Shown here piece after piece: positions 8,899-16,899 of a DNA stretch of 64,000 nt. The notes beneath the pieces were generated by a model, which did no database searches, had not been told where the DNA came from, and saw only the letters and a list, made by a program, of their open reading frames with translations. The translations under genes and the position numbers were made by a program. Source of the stretch: Streptomyces sp. MNU76 (GTDB taxonomy: Bacteria > Actinomycetota > Actinomycetes > Streptomycetales > Streptomycetaceae); contig NZ_JAJKLK010000003.1 in assembly GCF_020982545.1 (NCBI RefSeq), forward strand, positions 1,116,001 to 1,180,000, read 5' to 3'. Within the stretch, counting starts at the first letter, position 1. Each line of letters opens with the position of its first letter.

Positions 8899-8910
8899 GA
8901 AAGCGCTTTC
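8899..8910. promoter_or_regulatory. GAAAGCGCTTTC palindrome, candidate LacI-family operator
   Basis: This is a perfect 12-bp palindrome with the central CG typical of LacI/GalR-family operators. It lies 12 nt after the GH4 stop and about 90 nt before the GH38 start. The remaining leader (8911-8998) is C-rich with repeated GCTCCCGCACC units. No LacI gene is close by, so the regulator is unknown. Confidence 0.5.
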
Positions 8911-8998
8911 CCGACCCGTCTGCTCCCGCACCTCCACTCGCTCCCGCACCACCCGCACCTGCTCCACCCGCTCCCGCACCACCCTCTCTGGAGACCTC

Positions 8999-11900
8999 AT
9001 GCATGACGAACGCCGCCGGATCGAGGAACGCGTAGAGCGCGTCCACACCCAACGCATCAAGCCCGCCCTCTACGCGGCCTCCGTCCCCTTCGAGGTCGAG
9101 GCCTGGCAGGCGCCGGGCGAGCCCGTGCCCTTCGAGGAGGCCGCCGCCGCCTCGTACGCCCCGTTCGCGATGGACACCCCCTGGGGCCCGCCGTGGGGCA
9201 CCACCTGGTTCCGGATGCGCGGACAGGTCCCCGCAGAGTGGGCGGGCCGCCGCGTCGAGGCCGTCATCGACCTCGGCTTCGTCGGCGACTGGCCCGGCAA
9301 CCAGGCCGAGGCCCTGGTCCACCTCGTCGACGGCACCCCGCTGAAGGCGGTCAACCCGCTCAACCAGTACGTGCCGATCGGCAACCCCGTACGCGGCGGC
9401 GAGAGCATCGACTACCTGGTCGAGGCGGCCTCCAACCCCGACATCCTCGCCGACAACTTCTCCAGGATCACCCCGCTCGGCGACATCCTCACCGCCGGCG
9501 ACAAGCCGCTCTACACCTTCCGGCGCGCCGACATCGCCGTCCTGGACGAGGAGGTCTTCCACCTCGACCTGGACCTGCAGGTGCTGCGCGAGCTGATGGT
9601 CCACCTCGGCGAGCACGAGCCCCGCCGCCACGAGATCCTGCACGCCCTGGACCGGGCCATGGACGCCGTCGACCTCGACGACGTCTCCGGCAGCGCCACG
9701 GCCGTCCGCGAGATCCTCGCCCCGGTCCTCGCCAAGCCCGCCCACGCCAGCGCCCACACCATCTCCGGCGTCGGCCACGCCCACATCGACTCGGCCTGGC
9801 TGTGGCCGATCCGCGAGACCAAGCGCAAGACCTCCCGCACCTTCTCCAACGTCACCGCGCTGGCCGACGAGTACGAGGACTTCATCTTCGCCTGCTCGCA
9901 GGCCGTGCAGTACGAGTGGGTGCGCGACAACTACCCGCAGGTGTGGGAGCGGATCAAGAAGGCCGTCGACAAGGGCCAGTGGGTACCGGTCGGCGGCATG
10001 TGGGTCGAGTCCGACGGCAACCTGCCCGGCGGCGAGGCCATCGCCCGCCAACTGGTCCACGGCAAGCGGTTCTTCATCGAGCACTTCGGCATCGAGACCA
10101 AGGGCGTCTGGCTCCCGGACTCCTTCGGCTACAACGCCTCCTACCCGCAGCTCGCCAAGCTCGCCGGCAACGAGTGGTTCCTCACCCAGAAGATCTCCTG
10201 GAACCAGACCAACCGCTTCCCCCACCACACGTTCTGGTGGGAGGGCATCGACGGCACCCGCATCTTCACCCACTTCCCGCCGGTCGACACCTACAACGCC
10301 CGCTTCAGCGGCGAGGAGATGGACCGCGCGGTCCGCAACTACCAGGAGAAGGGCGCCGGTACGCGCTCGCTGGCCCCGTTCGGCTGGGGCGACGGCGGTG
10401 GCGGCCCCACCCGCGAGATCATGGAACGCGCCCGTCGGCTGGCCGACCTCGAAGGCTCCCCGAAGGTCGTCGTCGAACACCCCGACGAGTTCTTCGCCAA
10501 GGCCCGCGCCGAGTACGAGGACGCCCCCGTCTGGAACGGCGAGCTGTACCTCGAACTCCACCGCGCCACCTACACCTCCCAGGCCCGCACCAAGCAGGGC
10601 AACCGCCGCAGCGAGCACAAGCTGCGCGAGGCGGAGCTGTGGGCGACGACGGCCGCGCTCCACGCGCCGCAGTACAGCTACCCCCACGACAAGCTCGACC
10701 GCCTCTGGAAGACGGTCCTCCTCCACCAGTTCCACGACATCCTGCCGGGCTCGTCCATCGCCTGGGTGCACCGCGAGGCGGAGGCGGAGTACGCGAGGGT
10801 CGCGAAGGAGCTGGAGGAGCTGACGACGGAAGCGGTCGCCGCGCTCGGCGCCGGTGACGCGCGCGTCTTCAACACCAGCCCGCGTGACCGGGCCGAGGTG
10901 ATCCGCACATCCGCGGGCGCACCGGCGTACGTCACCGTCCCCGCGAACGGCAGCGCGCCCCTCACCGCCGCCGAGCCCCCGCACCCCGTCACCGTCTCCG
11001 GCCGCGTCCTCGACAACGGCCTGGTCCGGGTGGAGATCGCCGAGGACGGCACCCTCGCCTCCGTCCGCGACCTGGTCGCCGACCGCGAAGTCCTCGGCGA
11101 CAAGGGCAACCTGCTCCGCCTGCACACCGACCTCCCCAACTACTGGGACGCCTGGGACGTCGACAAGCACTACAAGAACCGCTACACGGACCTGCTGGAC
11201 CCCGAGTCGATCACCGTGGTCGAGGAGAACCCCCTCCTCGGCGCGATCCGCGTGGAACGGACCTTCGGCAAGGGCTCGCGTCTCACCCAGACGATCACCC
11301 TGCGCGCAGGCAGCCCCCGGATCGACTTCGAGACGGACATCGACTGGCACGAGGCCGAGAAGTTCCTCAAGGCAGGCTTCCCGATCGACGTCCGCGCCGC
11401 CCACTCCTCCGCCGAGATCCAGTTCGGCCACATCCAGCGCCCCACCCACACCAACACCAGCTGGGAGGCGGCCCGCTTCGAGGTCTCCGGCCACCGCTGG
11501 GTGCATGTCGGCGAACCCGGCTACGGCGTCGCGGTCATCAACGACTCGACCTACGGCCACGACGTCTCCCGCACGGTCCGCGAGGACGGCGGTACGACCA
11601 CCACGGTCCGCCTCAGCCTGGTCCGCGCCCCGCGCATCCCGGACCCCGAGGCCGACCAGGGCAAGCACCGGTTCACGTACTCCCTCCTCCCCGGCGCGAG
11701 CATCGAGGACGCGGTCGCCGAGGGCTACGCCCTCAACCTGCCGCTGCGCGTCGCGGACGCGGCGGGCGCACCCGAGCCGGTCGTGTCCGTGGACGGCGAG
11801 GGCGTCACCGTCGAGGCGGTGAAGCTCGCCGACGACGCCTCGGGCGACGTCGTGGTCCGGATCTACGAGTCGAGCGGCGGCCGGGCCCGGGGCGTCCTGC

Positions 11901-12046
11901 GCACCGGCTTCCCGCTCGCCGGGGCCCAGATCACCGACCTGCTGGAACGCCCCCTGTCCGAGGCGCCCACGGACGGCGACGGCGTCCCGGTGACCCTGCG
12001 CCCGTTCGAGGTGCAGACACTACGGCTGACGGTGGGCAAGCGCTGA
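8999..12046 (+). CDS. Glycoside hydrolase family 38 alpha-mannosidase
   Basis: The 1015-residue product has the bacterial GH38 layout: an N-terminal beta domain, catalytic domain from about residue 250, three-helix bundle and a large C-terminal beta-sandwich. Zinc ligands are seen in GHAHIDSAWLWPIRE (about 258-262) and HQFHDILPGSSIAW. The nucleophile Asp is in GVWLPDSFGYNASYPQL (about 374). It removes terminal alpha-mannose residues. No signal peptide is visible, so it should be cytoplasmic, acting on imported oligosaccharides. ATG is preceded by TGGAG. It follows GH4 after 111 nt that contain the 8899 palindrome, so it may be co-transcribed or separately controlled. Confidence 0.95.
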   Translation: MHDERRRIEERVERVHTQRIKPALYAASVPFEVEAWQAPGEPVPFEEAAAASYAPFAMDTPWGPPWGTTWFRMRGQVPAEWAGRRVEAVIDLGFVGDWPGNQAEALVHLVDGTPLKAVNPLNQYVPIGNPVRGGESIDYLVEAASNPDILADNFSRITPLGDILTAGDKPLYTFRRADIAVLDEEVFHLDLDLQVLRELMVHLGEHEPRRHEILHALDRAMDAVDLDDVSGSATAVREILAPVLAKPAHASAHTISGVGHAHIDSAWLWPIRETKRKTSRTFSNVTALADEYEDFIFACSQAVQYEWVRDNYPQVWERIKKAVDKGQWVPVGGMWVESDGNLPGGEAIARQLVHGKRFFIEHFGIETKGVWLPDSFGYNASYPQLAKLAGNEWFLTQKISWNQTNRFPHHTFWWEGIDGTRIFTHFPPVDTYNARFSGEEMDRAVRNYQEKGAGTRSLAPFGWGDGGGGPTREIMERARRLADLEGSPKVVVEHPDEFFAKARAEYEDAPVWNGELYLELHRATYTSQARTKQGNRRSEHKLREAELWATTAALHAPQYSYPHDKLDRLWKTVLLHQFHDILPGSSIAWVHREAEAEYARVAKELEELTTEAVAALGAGDARVFNTSPRDRAEVIRTSAGAPAYVTVPANGSAPLTAAEPPHPVTVSGRVLDNGLVRVEIAEDGTLASVRDLVADREVLGDKGNLLRLHTDLPNYWDAWDVDKHYKNRYTDLLDPESITVVEENPLLGAIRVERTFGKGSRLTQTITLRAGSPRIDFETDIDWHEAEKFLKAGFPIDVRAAHSSAEIQFGHIQRPTHTNTSWEAARFEVSGHRWVHVGEPGYGVAVINDSTYGHDVSRTVREDGGTTTTVRLSLVRAPRIPDPEADQGKHRFTYSLLPGASIEDAVAEGYALNLPLRVADAAGAPEPVVSVDGEGVTVEAVKLADDASGDVVVRIYESSGGRARGVLRTGFPLAGAQITDLLERPLSEAPTDGDGVPVTLRPFEVQTLRLTVGKR

Positions 12047-12065
12047 CCCCTGGTGGGGCTTCCCC

Positions 12066-12106
12066 CGCAGTTCCCCGCGCCCCTGTCAGGGGCGCGGGGA
12101 ACTGCG
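12066..12106. terminator. Perfect 20-bp hairpin between convergent genes
   Basis: Left arm 12066-12085 (CGCAGTTCCCCGCGCCCCTG) pairs exactly with 12087-12106, with a single T in the loop. It lies between the plus-strand GH38 stop and the minus-strand ATP-grasp stop, so it can serve as a bidirectional terminator. The same arm sequence recurs in this window as a dispersed G/C-rich palindrome. Confidence 0.65.
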
Positions 12107-12208
12107 CGAACGGGGTCCGGGGCGGAGCCCCGAGTCTTTGACGCGGGGGTCGAAGGGGCGCGCAGCCCCTGGGGATGGGACGGGTAGGGGCGGCGGGGGC
12201 GAGAGAAC

Positions 12209-13390
12209 TCAGACGGCGAGCGGCCGATCGGCAACCGTCGGCTTGCACGCCACCGGCGGCGCCACAGCCACAGGGCGCGCATCCACCGCAACCGCCACCT
12301 CGGCCACGGCAACCTCGGCCACAGCCACGTCGGCAACCCCCACCTCGGCCACCTGATGCGGCAATGACACCGGCCGCACCGGCCGCGGCCCCGACACCAC
12401 CGTGTAGTCCTGCCCCAGCCGAGTCGGCAGCACATCCCCCGTCTCCTCGCCGAGCGCCAACCGCACGGCCGCCCACGGCGCGTTGATCCCGCACAGCGCG
12501 AGCTGGTGCAGCCCGCCCGCCGGGCGCGTGTTCACGTCCATCAGGACCGGCTCGTCGCCGTACATCCGGAACTGGATGTTCGTCAGGTGGTGCAGCCCGA
12601 ACCGCTCCGCGAGCCGCCGCGTCGGCTCGATCCACGCCGGGTGGAGCGTGAAGCCGCGCCGCCGGCCGTTCTTGGTGCGGCCCACGGCCATCCGGACCCG
12701 GCCGTCGGGGCCGGTGAGGCAGTCGACGGACACCTCCGGCTGCTCCAGCCGCGGCATCACCATCCAGTCGACGGGCTCCTCGGCCGCCCGCACCGCCTCC
12801 ACGACCATGTCGAGCTGGACGTACGGGCTGGGGAAACCGCTGAGGTGATCGAGCGAGAAGGGGGCGCGTGTGACGACACGGAAGCCCACACCGCCCGCCC
12901 CGGACGCCGGCTTGAAGCACGCCCTGTGTCCGTCGGCCTCCAACTCCTCGACAGCGGCGACGAGTTCGTCGGCGTTCGTCACCCGGTACCACGGCGGCAC
13001 CGGAATCCCGTGCTCACGGACCGCCTCGTACGCGGTCACCTTGTCCTCGAACACCTCGATGGCTTCGGCGGTCGGCGCCAGCAGGGCCGTACCGACGGCG
13101 GCGAACTCCTCGCGGTGCGCGGCGAGGGCCGCCTGGTGCAGCCGGGGCACGAAGACATCGATGCCGCGCTTGGCGCACTGGTCCAGCGCGTACTCCACGT
13201 ACGCGGCGGGGGAGAGGCCCTCGGGCTCCAGGTCGGCGGTGTCGGCGGCGGCCAGTACGGGGGAGTCGGCGTCGCCGTGCGTGGCATGGATGTCCACCGG
13301 ACGAGCGTGCGGATTATGCCGCAGCTGATCCATGAAGAAGACATTCTCCGCGTACGTGCGGTTGAGCCAGACGCGTACGCGAGAGACCAT
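12209..13390 (-). CDS. ATP-grasp domain enzyme with C-terminal Val/Ala/Glu repeat
   Basis: The 393-residue product is read from ATG 13390 (MVSRVRVWLNRTYAENVFF), behind a GGCGG site. Central ATP-grasp elements are DKVTAYEAVREHGIPVPPW, then ACFKPASGAGGVGFRVV (glycine-rich ATP loop) and the metal site VLMDVNTRPAGGLHQL. The family joins a carboxylate to an amine or thiol via an acyl phosphate; the substrate is not identifiable. The last about 50 residues are low-complexity (VADVAVAEVAVAEVAVAVD), encoded by a short DNA repeat at 12250-12355. They are probably not catalytic. Similar stand-alone ATP-grasp genes are common in Streptomyces. Confidence 0.8.
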   Translation of the reverse strand: MVSRVRVWLNRTYAENVFFMDQLRHNPHARPVDIHATHGDADSPVLAAADTADLEPEGLSPAAYVEYALDQCAKRGIDVFVPRLHQAALAAHREEFAAVGTALLAPTAEAIEVFEDKVTAYEAVREHGIPVPPWYRVTNADELVAAVEELEADGHRACFKPASGAGGVGFRVVTRAPFSLDHLSGFPSPYVQLDMVVEAVRAAEEPVDWMVMPRLEQPEVSVDCLTGPDGRVRMAVGRTKNGRRRGFTLHPAWIEPTRRLAERFGLHHLTNIQFRMYGDEPVLMDVNTRPAGGLHQLALCGINAPWAAVRLALGEETGDVLPTRLGQDYTVVSGPRPVRPVSLPHQVAEVGVADVAVAEVAVAEVAVAVDARPVAVAPPVACKPTVADRPLAV

Positions 13391-13755
13391 GCAGGCCGCC
13401 TTTCCAAGGTTCGCGGGCAGGGCGAAGCAGGCCGTGCCCGGCCAGGGGGGATGGAGGTACGCCGAACCGCCGTACGCGAAGGAGGGGCGTGGCGGTGGTG
13501 TAGGACGGATCATACGGCCACTGGGACCCATGTTTCTGTCACGCGCGTGTTAATCCTCGCGCGGCGGTGTCTTCGGACAGGTCGGCGGGGTCCACGGGCG
13601 CGCCGGCGGCGCACACGGGCGAGTCGGCGGTGTTCCCCGACAGGGCGACGACGGTGTTCCCCGCCCCGGCGGGCCGTGGCTCGGCAGGTCGGTCTTGTCC
13701 GTGGGCGCGCACCTGTGTTCTCGTGTTGATGTTCGGCGTTCGGAGAGGAGCACGG
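13391..13755. other. Divergent intergenic region, no gene seen
   Basis: These 365 bases separate the minus-strand ATP-grasp gene from the plus-strand phosphoesterase and must hold both promoters. A palindrome CACGCGCGTG lies at 13540-13549. Two copies of CGGTGTTCCCCG occur 24 nt apart at 13628 and 13652. I see no supported coding frame here; in-frame extension of the phosphoesterase upstream of 13756 lacks homologous-looking sequence. Confidence 0.5.
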
Positions 13756-14667
13756 GTGGAGTCGAGGGTCGGCCGTCACGGAAATCTGCTGGCCGTCAGT
13801 GATCTGCACATCGGCTATCCCGAGAACCGCGCCCTGGTCGAGCGGATGCGCCCCGAGAGCGACGACGACTGGCTGCTCGTCGCCGGTGACGTCTCCGAGA
13901 CCGTCGCCGACATCCGCTGGGCGCTGACGACCCTCGCCGACCGGTTCGCCAAGGTCGTCTGGGTGCCGGGCAACCACGAACTGTGGACCCACCCCAGCGA
14001 GACCGTCCCGTACCGGGGCGTCGAACGGTACGACCATCTCGTCGCCCTCTGCCGGGAGCTGGGCGTCGTCACCCCCGAGGACCCGTACCCCCTGTGGGAG
14101 GGGCCGGGCGGCCCGGTGGTGATCGCGCCGCTGTTCCTCCTGTACGACTACTCGTTCCTGCCCGACGGCTGCGCCACCAAGGCGGAGGGCCTGGAGTACG
14201 CGCACGGCACCGGAGTGGTCTGTGCCGACGAGCACGTGCTGCACCCCGACCCGTACCCGACCCGGGACGACTGGTGCCGCGCCCGCGTCGCCGAGACCGA
14301 ACGCAGGCTCGCCGAACTCCCGCCCGACCTCCCGAAGGTGCTGGTCAACCACTACCCCCTGGACCGGCACCCGACGGACGTCCTGTGGTACCCCGAGTTC
14401 GCCATGTGGTGCGGCACCGAGCTGACCGCCGACTGGCACCGGCGGTTCAACGTCGAGGTCATGGTCTACGGCCATCTGCACATCCCGCGGACCACCTGGC
14501 TGGACGGGGTCCGCTTCGAAGAGGTGTCCGTGGGATACCCCCGCGAGTGGCGACCGCGTCCGGAACCCCCGGGCAGGCTGCGCCGCATTCTGCCGTTGGA
14601 GGTCGGAGCCGGTGATCGAGGAACTGCTCCCGGGAGCGGTCGTGGTCGTGGAGGCGCACGCCCATGA
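13756..14667 (+). CDS. Calcineurin-like metallophosphoesterase
   Basis: The 303-residue product starts with GTG behind GGAGAGGAG. Metal-binding blocks of the calcineurin fold follow in order: LLAVSDLHIGYPENR, DWLLVAGDVSET, VVWVPGNHELW, LVNHYPLDRHP and VMVYGHLHIPRTTW. It hydrolyses phosphoester bonds; the substrate is unknown. Its 3' end overlaps the PPTase gene by 56 bases, so the two are co-translated. Such pairing of a phosphoesterase with an Sfp-type PPTase suggests a shared role around phosphopantetheine, for example removing the arm from carrier proteins. That is inference from context only. Confidence 0.9.
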   Translation: MESRVGRHGNLLAVSDLHIGYPENRALVERMRPESDDDWLLVAGDVSETVADIRWALTTLADRFAKVVWVPGNHELWTHPSETVPYRGVERYDHLVALCRELGVVTPEDPYPLWEGPGGPVVIAPLFLLYDYSFLPDGCATKAEGLEYAHGTGVVCADEHVLHPDPYPTRDDWCRARVAETERRLAELPPDLPKVLVNHYPLDRHPTDVLWYPEFAMWCGTELTADWHRRFNVEVMVYGHLHIPRTTWLDGVRFEEVSVGYPREWRPRPEPPGRLRRILPLEVGAGDRGTAPGSGRGRGGARP

Positions 14668-15325
14668 GGAGGCCGCCGCCGTCGAGGGGGTCGAGCTGTA
14701 CCCCGAGGAGGAGGCGGTCGTCGCCCGGGCGGTACCGAAGCGGCGCCGCGAGTTCACCCTCGTCCGGGCCTGCGCCCGGCGGGCCATGGAGAAGCTCGGG
14801 GTCGCCCCTCGGGCGATCGTGCCCGGCGAGCGCGGCGCCCCCGGCTGGCCGGACGGCCTGACCGGCAGCATGACCCACTGCGAGGGATACGCCGCCGCCG
14901 CCCTGGTCCGCGCCGTCGACCTCGCCTCCCTCGGCATCGACGCCGAACCCCACGACGCCCTGCCCGAGGGCGTCCTGACGGCGATCGCCCTGCCCACGGA
15001 GGAGACCCGGCTGCGCCGGCTGACCGCCGACGACCCCTCGGTCCACTGGGACCGGCTGCTCTTCAGCGCCAAGGAGTCCGTCTACAAGGCGTGGTTCCCG
15101 CTCACCCGGCGATGGCTGGACTTCTCGGAGGCCGACATCGAGGTGACCGTGGGCCCCGACGGCCGCTCCGGCCGCTTCCGCGCCGAACTCCTCGTACCGG
15201 GACCGGTGGTGGCCGGCCGGCGACTCGACGTCCTCGACGGTCGCTGGAGCGTCCGGCGGGGGCTGGTGGCGACCGCGGTCTCGGTTCCCTTTCCCTCCGA
15301 GGTCGAGACCGAGGACGCCGGATGA
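14612..15325 (+). CDS. 4'-phosphopantetheinyl transferase (EntD/Sfp type)
   Basis: The 237-residue product carries the family motifs GSMTHCEGYAAAAL, SLGIDAEPHDALPEGVL (metal-binding Asp and Glu) and FSAKESVYKAWFPLT (WxxKEA-like region). It transfers phosphopantetheine from CoA to carrier proteins of polyketide, peptide or siderophore assembly lines. The start is GTG inside the preceding gene, and its stop overlaps the next ATG (ATGA). No assembly-line genes are in the window, so it probably serves remote clusters. It may be one of the general activators of the genome. Confidence 0.93.
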   Translation: MIEELLPGAVVVVEAHAHEEAAAVEGVELYPEEEAVVARAVPKRRREFTLVRACARRAMEKLGVAPRAIVPGERGAPGWPDGLTGSMTHCEGYAAAALVRAVDLASLGIDAEPHDALPEGVLTAIALPTEETRLRRLTADDPSVHWDRLLFSAKESVYKAWFPLTRRWLDFSEADIEVTVGPDGRSGRFRAELLVPGPVVAGRRLDVLDGRWSVRRGLVATAVSVPFPSEVETEDAG

Positions 15326-16305
15326 CCACCCTGTCCTATGGTGAGCTGCACAGACAGGTCGCGCCGGAGATCGACGCGGAGATCGCCACCGCCCTGGAGA
15401 GCCTCGGGCCGTCGTCCGGGGCGGTCCGACGATCCATATCCGGGCTGCTGGGCCACCAGCGGATGAAATACCCCCTGTCCGTGCTCCCCCTGCTCGTGCA
15501 CGCCTGCGAGACCGGGGCCCCGGGACCGGCCGTTCCCCTGGCGGCCGTGCACGTCCTGTGGTGGACCTCCGCCTGCTACCTCGACGACCTGGCCGACGGG
15601 CACGGCGCGCACACCCCCGCCGGACTCGGCACGGACGAGGCGCTGCTGGCGTCCGTCCTCAGCGGACAGGCCCTGCCCATCAGGGTCGTCCAGGCCCAGC
15701 CGGTGCCGGACGCGGTGCGGGGCGCCCTCACCCGGGAGATCGTCGACTGCTGGATCGACGCCGTGGAGGGCCAACTGCGCGATCTGCGCGGCGACCTGGC
15801 GAACGCCTCGCGCGACGCGGTCGTGGCCGCCTATCGAGGGAAGTCCGGCGCACCCTTCGGGATGATCACGGCGATGGCCGCGATCCTCTCCGGCGCCAGG
15901 AGCGAACGCACCGAACTGTGGCGGGAGTTCGGTGAGGTCTTCGGAATCCTCTGGCAGCTCTTCAACGACCAGGAGGACCTGCTCTCCGGTCGTGACGAGG
16001 ACCTGCTGAACGGCACGGTCACCTATCTCCTCGCCTGCGCCCTGGAGGAGGCGCCCCCGGGCTCCCGGGAGCGGGTCGCGGAACTCGGGCGCGCCGCGCG
16101 CGGCTCCGCAGCGGCCCGCGCGCGGTTGCGCGCACTGCTGCTCGGCCCCGCCGTGCTCCGGCGGTTCGAGCGGGACCTCGCCGCGTTCCGCGACGACGCG
16201 CACCGGGTCCTCGACGAACTGGGCGGCGACGAGAGCCATGTGCCGGCCCTGCGGCAACTGGTGGACCAGGCCGCCGGGATGTGCCTGACCGTGGGGCTGC
16301 CCTAG
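15322..16305 (+). CDS. Polyprenyl-synthetase-like class I isoprenoid enzyme
   Basis: The 327-residue all-helical protein has the two Asp-rich sites of class I prenyltransferases or terpene synthases. The first is ACYLDDLADG and the second LFNDQEDLLSG, with YRGKSGAPFGMITAMAA between. The N-terminal GGKRxRP motif that holds the allylic diphosphate in normal chain-elongating enzymes is not present; the corresponding stretch reads GLLGHQRMKYPLSVLPLL. It may therefore be a short-chain synthase variant or a terpene synthase derived from this family. The ATG overlaps the PPTase stop. The stop codon TAG at 16303-16305 is supplied by the CTAG end of the repeat element that follows. Confidence 0.75.
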   Translation: MTTLSYGELHRQVAPEIDAEIATALESLGPSSGAVRRSISGLLGHQRMKYPLSVLPLLVHACETGAPGPAVPLAAVHVLWWTSACYLDDLADGHGAHTPAGLGTDEALLASVLSGQALPIRVVQAQPVPDAVRGALTREIVDCWIDAVEGQLRDLRGDLANASRDAVVAAYRGKSGAPFGMITAMAAILSGARSERTELWREFGEVFGILWQLFNDQEDLLSGRDEDLLNGTVTYLLACALEEAPPGSRERVAELGRAARGSAAARARLRALLLGPAVLRRFERDLAAFRDDAHRVLDELGGDESHVPALRQLVDQAAGMCLTVGLP

Positions 16306-16470
16306 GGGGTGTTTCGAAAGTCCTGTGCGGTGCCCGCGGTGTCCGGTGCGTGCTCTCGGCGTGCCGGACGAAAGCCCTCGTACTGGACGTACTTGGGGTT
16401 TCGGCCGGTGCGGCGAGAGTGCGTGCCGGGCGCCGTGGGTGCTGTGCGGGACTTTCGAAACACCCCCTAG
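16302..16470. mobile_element. MITE-like element with CTAG ends, copy 1
   Basis: This 169-bp sequence begins CTAGGGGGTGTTTCGAAAGT and ends with its exact inverted complement, giving about 22-bp perfect terminal repeats flanked or ended by CTAG. The interior folds on itself around CTCGTACTGGACGTACTTGG. It has no coding capacity. A second copy with the same ends and core lies at 61582-61797. This copy sits exactly at the end of the isoprenoid synthase gene and forms its stop codon. Two shared copies with conserved ends support mobility by a transposase in trans, though none is encoded here. Confidence 0.75.
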
Positions 16471-16551
16471 ACCGGGACCGGCGAGGGCCCGCCGGAGGTC
16501 ACCCGGCGGACCGTCGGAGCCCGCGCCCCCGCACACGGAGCCCGCGCTCAC

Positions 16552-16779
16552 TCACACCTGCGGGCACCAGCTCCGCAGCAGCTCGAAGAACTCCTCCTCG
16601 TTGCCCGAGAGCCCCGCCGCCGCCAGTGCCTGCTCCGCCTCGGCGAGCGCGGCGGGCGGCACCACGGGTGGTCGGCGGGAGTCCGGCGGCCCGTCGAACG
16701 CTGCTCGTACGGTCCCCAGCAGCCGAAGATAGGCCTGCACGGCGGCGCGCTCGCGGTCGGTCAGTACGGCGGTCGGCAT
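16552..16779 (-). CDS. Small hypothetical protein, 75 aa
   Basis: I do not recognise this product. It starts MPTAVLTDRERAAVQAYLRL behind AGGGGAG and ends EEFFELLRSWCPQV. It is hydrophilic and mostly helical, with Pro-rich middle PPDSRRPPVVPPAAL and an acidic helix. There is no membrane segment. It lies 120 nt downstream of the FAD enzyme on the same strand, so it could be the last gene of that cassette. Codon third positions are G/C-rich as in real genes. Confidence 0.55.
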   Translation of the reverse strand: MPTAVLTDRERAAVQAYLRLLGTVRAAFDGPPDSRRPPVVPPAALAEAEQALAAAGLSGNEEEFFELLRSWCPQV

Positions 16780-16899
16780 CGAACGGCTCTCCCCTGGTCG
16801 GATCGGCGAAACTCCGTGCCCGCCCCGGCACAGGGGCGGCACACTCCCAGCTTGCCGTCCACCACTGACAATCCCGCTCTCCCGCGCGCGGAAGCCGCC

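Noticed and set aside
8045..11668. Minus-strand 1207-codon frame
   Set aside because: Antisense to the GH4 and GH38 genes; low-complexity Gly/Val/Asp text, no start signal.
13756..16305. PPTase as part of a complete polyketide or peptide cluster here
   Set aside because: No ketosynthase, adenylation or carrier-protein gene is in the window.
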